Of a stretch of 64,000 bases of DNA, positions 57,908-64,000 are shown piece by piece. The stretch is taken from assembly GCA_013339895.1 (NCBI GenBank), contig JABACO010000010.1, forward strand, positions 2,330,788 to 2,394,787, given 5' to 3'. The position numbers and the translations under genes were made by a program. The notes under the pieces are model-generated. The model worked only from the letters and a program-made list of their open reading frames with translations, made no database searches and had not been told where the DNA came from. Numbering within the stretch: position 1 is the first letter of the stretch; every line of letters starts with the position of its first letter. Source of the stretch: Ephydatia muelleri (lineage: Eukaryota > Porifera > Demospongiae > Spongillida > Spongillidae).

Positions 57908-58875
57908 ATGCAATCGATAACTTTAGCGGCAAATGACTCATAAACTTTAATAACAATAACTTAGCATTGAAATTAGTATTTTGAAAATTCATGAAACGGG
58001 ATAATTAATTTGACCATAGGCTAATTAAATAGTAATTCTTATTGACCCCTAACTTGAATATTGATGATTACAAAGGGCCTTGAGTTTCAGAATTTTGTTA
58101 CTCAACTATACAACTATTTTGATCATACTATGAAATATCAACTAATTAACCGATTTCAATATAAAGCCATAAACCATTCGTGGACACTGTATAAAATTGA
58201 CGTTGCGATGAGCTCATTTGTAAAGCGACAGAATTATCAATTGCATAGATGGCTTCATCATAGGACAATTGCCCTTTTTAATATTAGAGAAACATAAAAC
58301 TCTCACTGCAGCGATAATCGAATACATGAATTAATTAACTTTAATAGTCCACTAATTAAACTACAAAGTCTCTTGATTGTTTTGTTGTCAAGTTTGATTT
58401 GTTGATTTGAATTATTTAATAACCAAAATGTTGAAATTGAAGTAATTAAATTGCATTATTAAATCTGGACTTTATTGACATAACTCCTAATACAGGTACA
58501 TTATTGGTTCATTTTAATTAAAATTATTGTTGTTGACTTTGGTTAATATTAAAAGCACTTAATTTAGTTTGCACTATTTATAATTTACCTGATCATTGCA
58601 GTGCATACCTTGTAATAAACTAAGTAACCATTATTTTAATGGAGTTATAACTACCTGTCCTGTTCATTTCTGGACATCCTGTATCTGCAACAGCAAAAAA
58701 AATAAACAATTTAAAAATAACGAAGGGGGAATTAATTCCCCCTTCGTTATTTTTAAATTGTTTATTTTTACACTGTTTATTTTTACATTGTTTATTTTTA
58801 CATTGTTTATTTTAATTAATGCCCTACGCAAATGACATATTGTTCCCAGACCAGCTACAATCGAACTTGTCCTTT
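57908..58875. repeat. Right arm of unit A2, non-coding
   Basis: Matches A1 15237-16437 (minus the retroelement insertion) and A4 39790-40127. It contains a perfect palindrome at about 58699-58767 centred on GGGGGAATTAATTCCCCC, followed by three copies of ACATTGTTTATTTTT, absent from A1. No gene. Confidence 0.7.
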
Positions 58876-59486
58876 AGGCCATTCCAAATGTGATAATAGT
58901 TTCCCGTCCTTATCACCATTATGTCCATTATTCTAATTATCTATTTGAATGTTTATCGGAATACTTATTTGTTTGAGATGTTGATTAAAACGTGTCCGTG
59001 ATGTTGCCATACAACAGTGCTGAGTTGGACTATTTTATCTGCCGAGGAACACCTAAACATATAGTATATAATATCAAAAACCTGTCCGGAAGGTATAGCA
59101 ATCTTCTCTTGTTTAACTGGACAGGTTATTTCAACTACGGGAAAAGCGGAGACCTAACGCAAAATTTTCAGCCTGTACGAGCTATAGAAATGTAACGCTG
59201 AAATGTATGGCTAATTAAATAATCAGCGCCTTACAACTCCAGCCGATTCTCAGTGCACTGTGTAGAGGACATTTCAGACTTTTAAAATATCATAAAATTT
59301 TAAATTCTTGAAAAGCATTTACACAGACAATTGAAACTAAAGGAGATTTTGATTTCAAAGCAGCTTCTCAAGCGATAGTATAAGAAACAGAAAGGTCAAA
59401 AATGCCAAAAGGTACTGCTACGTACTGGAAACATGATGAAAATCAGGATGACGGAGATGACGTTACAATGACCAATGACAATTACC
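58876..59486. other. Remnants of the GGCCATTCC transposon and MITE M1 at the A2/A3 boundary
   Basis: 58876-59130 matches the left part of 16440-17195 (GGCCATTCCAAATGTGATAA, LPYNSAELDYFICR on the plus strand). 59145-59315 matches MITE M1 (17224-17400). The last 170 bases are unassigned. Confidence 0.55.
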
Positions 59487-59749
59487 ACTGATATTGCTGT
59501 ACGGTTGCGCTTTACACCGCCAGCTCTATCGCCGTGACTAGAACAAGCTTCCATTTTAGACCCTGCTTAATTACAAATACTATACATGCCCTAATAGCAC
59601 TGATTTGCATGTGGTAAATAAGTGTGGGTTTATAAGATAATCGCGTGGTTTTATGTGATAGTAGCTAGAGCGATAGCAACGAGGGGCGATAGTAGCGAGG
59701 GCCATACAGTGCGATAGTGATCGAGGGCGATAGCATCGAGGGTATACTG
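59487..59749 (-). mobile_element. Tigger/pogo-like fragment at the left of unit A3
   Basis: Carries the start of the HTH protein (complement of GCGGTGTAAAGCGCAACCG) and the right terminus ending CTG before TA. It is the same fragment as 48640-48771 plus 51979-52103 with the nested insertion absent, so it serves as an empty-site reference for element X. Confidence 0.65.
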
Positions 59750-59938
59750 TATTTGTCTAATGTCACCATCATTATTTAACAAATAATAACAAGTGATATA
59801 CCTAAAATCATAATTTTTATATAAACTACTAAAATGCATAATGCATTACGCTTTCAATATGAGGACTATAATTTTATAGACTAATAACTATACAAAAATA
59901 AGAAACACTCATCTATTTCAATGCACATACATCACACT

Positions 59939-60125
59939 ACTTCCCCCATAACATCAATTCTTTCTCTAGTACCTACTTCCCCCATAACATCAATTCTTTT
60001 ACTAGTACCTACTTCCCCCATAACATCAATTCTTTCTCTAGTACCTACTTCCCCCATAACATCAATTCTTTCTCTAGTACCTACTTCCCCCATAACATCA
60101 ATTCTTTCTCTAGTACCTGCTTCCC
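59939..60125. repeat. 36-bp minisatellite, about 5 copies (unit A3)
   Basis: Same unit as 52310-52535, at the same position relative to the receptor gene. Confidence 0.95.
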
Positions 60126-60369
60126 CATAACATCATCTACTAATGGCATTGCAGCTGAACCAGACACAGAGTTAAAATTGCTGAAATCAATTTTTGGAGA
60201 GTTTATTCAATCTTCCAAAGTAACAGTGTGAACATCACAGCAGCAATAGAGGTGCAAGCAAATGCATATAATTGTGATCATCAGTGATAACATCCAAAAC
60301 ATGTGTCGAGAAAACAACCTAAACTGCATGTTTAATATTCAATGCTACTATCCTTTGGTGTTTGACATT

Positions 60370-61416
60370 TTAATTGGATGTAGAGTCACCATCCTCAATG
60401 TCCAGTTGATGGTACTTCGTGCGACAGCACTTATTGGAGAGACATGGACGGAGCATAGGTTTGTCACTGCAGCCAAAGGTACTGAATGAATACTGATAAA
60501 GGAACAGGTCAAAAGAAAGGACAAGCCTTCCTAGGGGAGTTCCCACTGAATACAGCATAAAAATGATGTAGGGCACATCCACAGAGTTGTTCTGCTTGAT
60601 CAAAGTCCGAGTTATGATCTCGGGGATGATCAGGGAGGAGGATAGTGTGATGCAAAGCAGCAGAAGCGCCACCTCCTTGGCCCTCTTGCAGTGGTGGTAG
60701 CTCGTGCCCCTGTGCTTGCAGACGGCATGACACAGGACAACGTTGGTAACAAAGGTGAGAATGACAGCGGTGAAGCTTATAAAAGCAGTCGGGACGTAAT
60801 TGAGGATTAGCTGGTACTCAAATCCGACGTCGGTACAATTCTCAACGCTGTCCAAACTCATAATCCAACACCACGCCCCTGACAGTCCATACCTCTGCTC
60901 TTTAAACGGCAACCAGTCTAATAGGGGCGGCGATACGATGCTGAGAAGTACGAACATCACCTCCAGAGCGAGCAGCTGCTTCCCGCGCAGTCTGCCGCGG
61001 CAGAAGAGTGGCGCCAAGTGCACGTGCTTTCGAAGTATCGCCAAATGGAGGAAGACGATAACGGAGAAAGTGAAGAACAGTTCGGTAATGGAGGCCCACT
61101 GGGTCAGGAACCCTAGAGCAGCGCAGATATTATCGTGTGTGGCGTACTCGGTAAATATCTTGTCCACGCCGGCCGCTAGCACGAGAAGGTATGCTTGCGT
61201 TGCGAGGACAAGGTAGAGGTACTGCCTCTGGGTGGCAGTCTTGAACAGTCGGCGGGCACAAACGAGCGCCAAAATAGGGAAGGTCAGGAGAAGACATATT
61301 AGTGAGGTGGCAATGCGAGCGAGGGCCAAATCGTGGTTTCGTTGATCGGCTTCTTGTGTTTGGTTGTAAAAAATGCTCTTGTTCATGGCCAGAGCCGCAT
61401 AATACATCCAAAACAA
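60370..61416 (-). CDS. Intronless seven-transmembrane receptor (GPCR), intact, unit A3
   Basis: 348 codons from 61416 (MFWMYYAALAMNK); the next Met (MYYAAL) aligns with the A2 start. The seven segments, NQT site, TM3 Cys, GAWCWI motif and DIEDGDSTSN tail are all kept. It differs from A2 by scattered substitutions (for example FYNQTQ for CYNQTQ, removing one Cys) and small C-tail indels that keep the frame. Two copies open over the full length, beside two broken ones, suggest selection or recent duplication. Confidence 0.85.
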   Translation of the reverse strand: MFWMYYAALAMNKSIFYNQTQEADQRNHDLALARIATSLICLLLTFPILALVCARRLFKTATQRQYLYLVLATQAYLLVLAAGVDKIFTEYATHDNICAALGFLTQWASITELFFTFSVIVFLHLAILRKHVHLAPLFCRGRLRGKQLLALEVMFVLLSIVSPPLLDWLPFKEQRYGLSGAWCWIMSLDSVENCTDVGFEYQLILNYVPTAFISFTAVILTFVTNVVLCHAVCKHRGTSYHHCKRAKEVALLLLCITLSSSLIIPEIITRTLIKQNNSVDVPYIIFMLYSVGTPLGRLVLSFDLFLYQYSFSTFGCSDKPMLRPCLSNKCCRTKYHQLDIEDGDSTSN

Positions 61417-61439
61417 AAATGGTTAAGACCACCCTGGGC

Positions 61440-61531
61440 CGGCATGTGATGAAGCCATGTAATTTTAATAGCGGCAAATGACTCATAAACTTAATATCAA
61501 TAACTCAGCATTGAAATTAATCCAAACGAGA
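61440..61531. other. Empty insertion site and end of unit A3
   Basis: GAAGCCATGT at 61451-61460 runs straight into AATTTTAATAGCGGCAAATG, the sequence that follows the transposon in A1. Homology to the unit ends near CCAAACGAGAA (about 61531). Confidence 0.7.
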
Positions 61532-62234
61532 ACCATGTTTCATTGCATTGAAAAAATGGACATTAGGTCTCGTCCCCACTTTTACCTACGTAACAAGTAC
61601 ACAACCAGCTTTTTTCACCAACGAATCACGTGCGTAATGAATTCGCCAGTGATTCGTGGGCGATATCGCAGGCGTAATTGAAGCGTTAGGCAACGGACGT
61701 GATTCATCTTTATGAGTCGTATGTGATTCGCTCGACCTAGACCACGCCCAAAATGAAGTAGTACCGTAACAGCTTCAGTTGTGATAATTTAGTTTGATTC
61801 GGTCGAAAAAGCAATCGTCACTGTTACGGCGCTTAGTATCTCCATGCGATTCTGACTGCTTGACCACTTCGTCTTGGTAGGCGCCATTTCTGGGACTCTC
61901 ACGTGACCAAATGGCCGAACGTCAGTTTCCCTACCTTTAAAGCGCGAGCTTTCGAAGTACAACAGGCACCTGGAAAGCGCGCACCACTTAAGATATGCTA
62001 CAAGTGTTCAGCAGAGTACCGCTACAGCAAGTTTGGTATGTATATTCGTCTGTGGTACTTTTTATACTATAAGTGAGTGTACAAGCAAAATGCCTAAAAT
62101 AGCCTTGAGCCTAAAGTCTGGGAACACCCACCCTGGGAAAGTCTCAACCAAGTCCCTCACCTGCATTCAAAACAAATCAATACTTTTCGCATAGCTTTCC
62201 CACCTGTGCATTGCTGTACTTGTTATACATGTAG
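61532..62234. other. Mostly unassigned; possible first exon near 61910-62034
   Basis: An open stretch on the plus strand before a GTATGT at 62035 could be a 5' exon of the following gene, but nothing in it is recognisable. Confidence 0.3.
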
Positions 62235-64000
62235 GTGGTTCCACATGTCAGTGAGGAAGGACCTGTGCATGTTCCTCCAGGTCCCAGCTTTTTCATCCAT
62301 GAACCACCACCAAATGATTCAGGACACCCTTCATCAATTGACATAGAATCAACAGATTTTGAAGACAATTTAGAGACAGGTATGTTATGTATAAACATGT
62401 AGGCTTTTAGTCCTACTAAATGATCTGTGTGCTTAGATGTTTTAAGTTCAAGTCATCACACGGCAGAACCAGATTTCAGACCATTTTCATCCAGAATCGA
62501 TGCCATGGCTTATTTAATTGTTCACAGTCCACGTCCAATGGTAGGTATTGTCATACCTTATACAACGTTTGGGCTTAACAGGGAAACGGGAGAGAATGTT
62601 CACAATGTCATTGTGTGGAGCAGCCAGGCACATCTTTAGAGTGTGATGAATCAAATTTATGTAGTATGGTATGCCCTTGGCAGTGCAATACAAGAAGGTC
62701 AAAACAGAGTGTAATACAATACATTTTCGGTTATAATATACATACCCTTTGAGGTGGTAAAAACCCTGGCAACCTAAAACGCCTCATCAGTGATAAGGCT
62801 GCAATTGCCTTAGTGTATAGAAGATGAACTTTAGGTTTAACTCGCCCTAAATGAAAGATAAACCCGTAGATAGGGATAACTCTACAATATGTCGACTGCA
62901 GTAAAGATATGCTTAACTGGATTGATCTTATCAGGGAGGTGTTCCATGCATTAGGTTGGAGGAATGATGAGAGATATCATGCACCTATGTGTGTATCACC
63001 TGTTGGCAATGTGTTTGGGAAAGAGTATGTGGAGTTTATGGTAACTGGGAAGAAAGTCACAGGTCGTGTTCACGGCTTCATATGTTTCGAAGAGAAAGTG
63101 GGAGTTTTATATAGAGGCTCTTGAGCAATATCCAAACCAATGTGGGTCCTGGATAATATCTGGAGTGCAATGCGTACCAGTGAATGCCATTCTGTGTGTG
63201 CTACCACAAGCAGGAACATTGGCTGAGCACATATATAAACCTGATCAAATCGTCGGAACCACTTCATTAACACAACTCAATGATGGTGTAAGTATTTGTG
63301 TGTGTTCGTGTGTGTATGTGAAATGTGTATGTTGTTGTGTTCATTTTGGATACATTTGTACATGTTATTTTAAGGAGATAATAAAATATATGCACGCATG
63401 TGTACTGATGACTACCATGCATATGTTATGATTGCACAGGAATATATGGCTTTTACAACACCTCACCCTTTGAAGAAGCGATCCATTGAGCTAGGAAATA
63501 TGCCTGTAGTGATGGTTCCGTTATATATAGTGGCAACAGATCAAAGGTGTGGAACAAGTTTGATTCGTGGTGCTTTCTACTAGCTGGACTTCCAAAGAAG
63601 GAAAATGCCAAGCTTGAGAACATCCATTTCATCTGTACTTCAAATAAAGTATCTGTACTGGAGTTTGCAGTTGCGCCTGTGCAAGAACTTAAACTACTGG
63701 AAGATGGAATAGTTGCCTATGATGCTGCAATGCAGTCTGATGTTCTAATTGTAAGCCCTGTTCTATGTTTACTGTGCGACAATCCCAGAGCTGCACAAAT
63801 ATGTAGTCATCTTGGCTCAAGTACGTGGACATTCTGCCGAATTTGTAATGTAAGTATATACTTTTTCAGTTCATAATATATTTATTTCATTTTTATTAAA
63901 GGTTGATGTAACTGTTGGACTCCATGTGCATGAAAAACGTACAAAGACTGAAACAGTGCAGCAGAGATCAGCAATCATGGCTGCCAGAACCAAAGGGCAA
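62235..64000 (+). pseudogene. KDZ (Plavaka/Zisupton)-like transposase, multi-exon, decayed, runs off the window
   Basis: Plausible exons: 62235-62379 (VPHVSEEGPVHVPPGPSFF), 62437-62540 (SRIDAMAYLIVHSPRPM), about 62909-63288 (VEFMVTGKKVTGRV; LAEHIYKPDQIVGTTSLTQL), about 63440-63850 (EYMAFTTPHPLK, then after a frame break SGNRSKVWNKFDSWCFLLAG, LPKKENAKLENIHFICTSNK, LIVSPVLCLLCDNPRA, FCRICN), and on to the right edge. SGNxSKxWNKxxxW..LAGLP..E....NIHF...SN followed by DNP.A..I..HLGS...FCR.C is the hallmark segment of KDZ-type transposases. A frame break near 63535 and a stop at 63122 suggest a dead copy. Confidence 0.6.

Overview
The window is eukaryotic genomic DNA from an animal, most probably a sponge (demosponge-like). 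Evidence: an intron-rich extracellular gene with AMOP, VWD and calcium-binding EGF modules and mostly ~50-70 base GT-AG introns, intronless seven-transmembrane receptor genes, dense transposon content, and a basic repeat protein and retroelement tails of a kind I associate with sponge assemblies. The organism call is inference. A block of exactly 1000 Ns (4558-5557) is an assembly gap.

Layout. (1) 37-4539: 13 exons of a secreted or membrane AMOP-VWD-EGF protein, running off the left edge and into the gap. (2) 5558-10430: no genes; TG/CA microsatellites, a long foldback repeat and a hAT-type MITE. (3) 10430-17443, 36785-40127, 51990-59315 and 59487-61531 are four copies (A1, A4, A2, A3) of one segmental unit. 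Each carries a 7TM receptor gene on the minus strand. The receptor is intact in A2 and A3 and broken in A1 and A4. In A1 and A2 the unit was invaded by a DNA transposon (intact ends 53885-57903, 4-bp duplication ATGT, terminal repeats starting CACAGCCC) encoding a protein strikingly like the N-terminal half of vertebrate RAG1 (zinc module, RING, second zinc motif), followed by a transposase-like tail. A3 and A4 keep the empty site. (4) 18867-19490: thirteen copies of a 48-bp tandem repeat. (5) 19592-28485 and 28515-36240: two insertions of one large element with ~750-bp terminal inverted repeats and perfect 6-bp target duplications (TACTTT and ATAATG). It contains a decayed multi-exon piggyBac-like transposase gene and several retroelement tail fragments. 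(6) 40162-46034: three Ty3/gypsy fragments with LTRs. (7) 46895-52103: an 8-bp-TSD element, then a Tigger/pogo-like element holding nested insertions. (8) 62235-64000: a decayed multi-exon KDZ (Plavaka/Zisupton)-like transposase.

The only apparently functional coding sequences are the extracellular gene and the two intact receptors; nearly everything else is mobile DNA in various states of decay. The strongest lead is the RAG1-N-like transposon, because target duplication, terminal repeats and two empty sites all lie in the same window. Second is the long-TIR, 6-bp-TSD family carrying a piggyBac-like gene that does not match its target-site behaviour.
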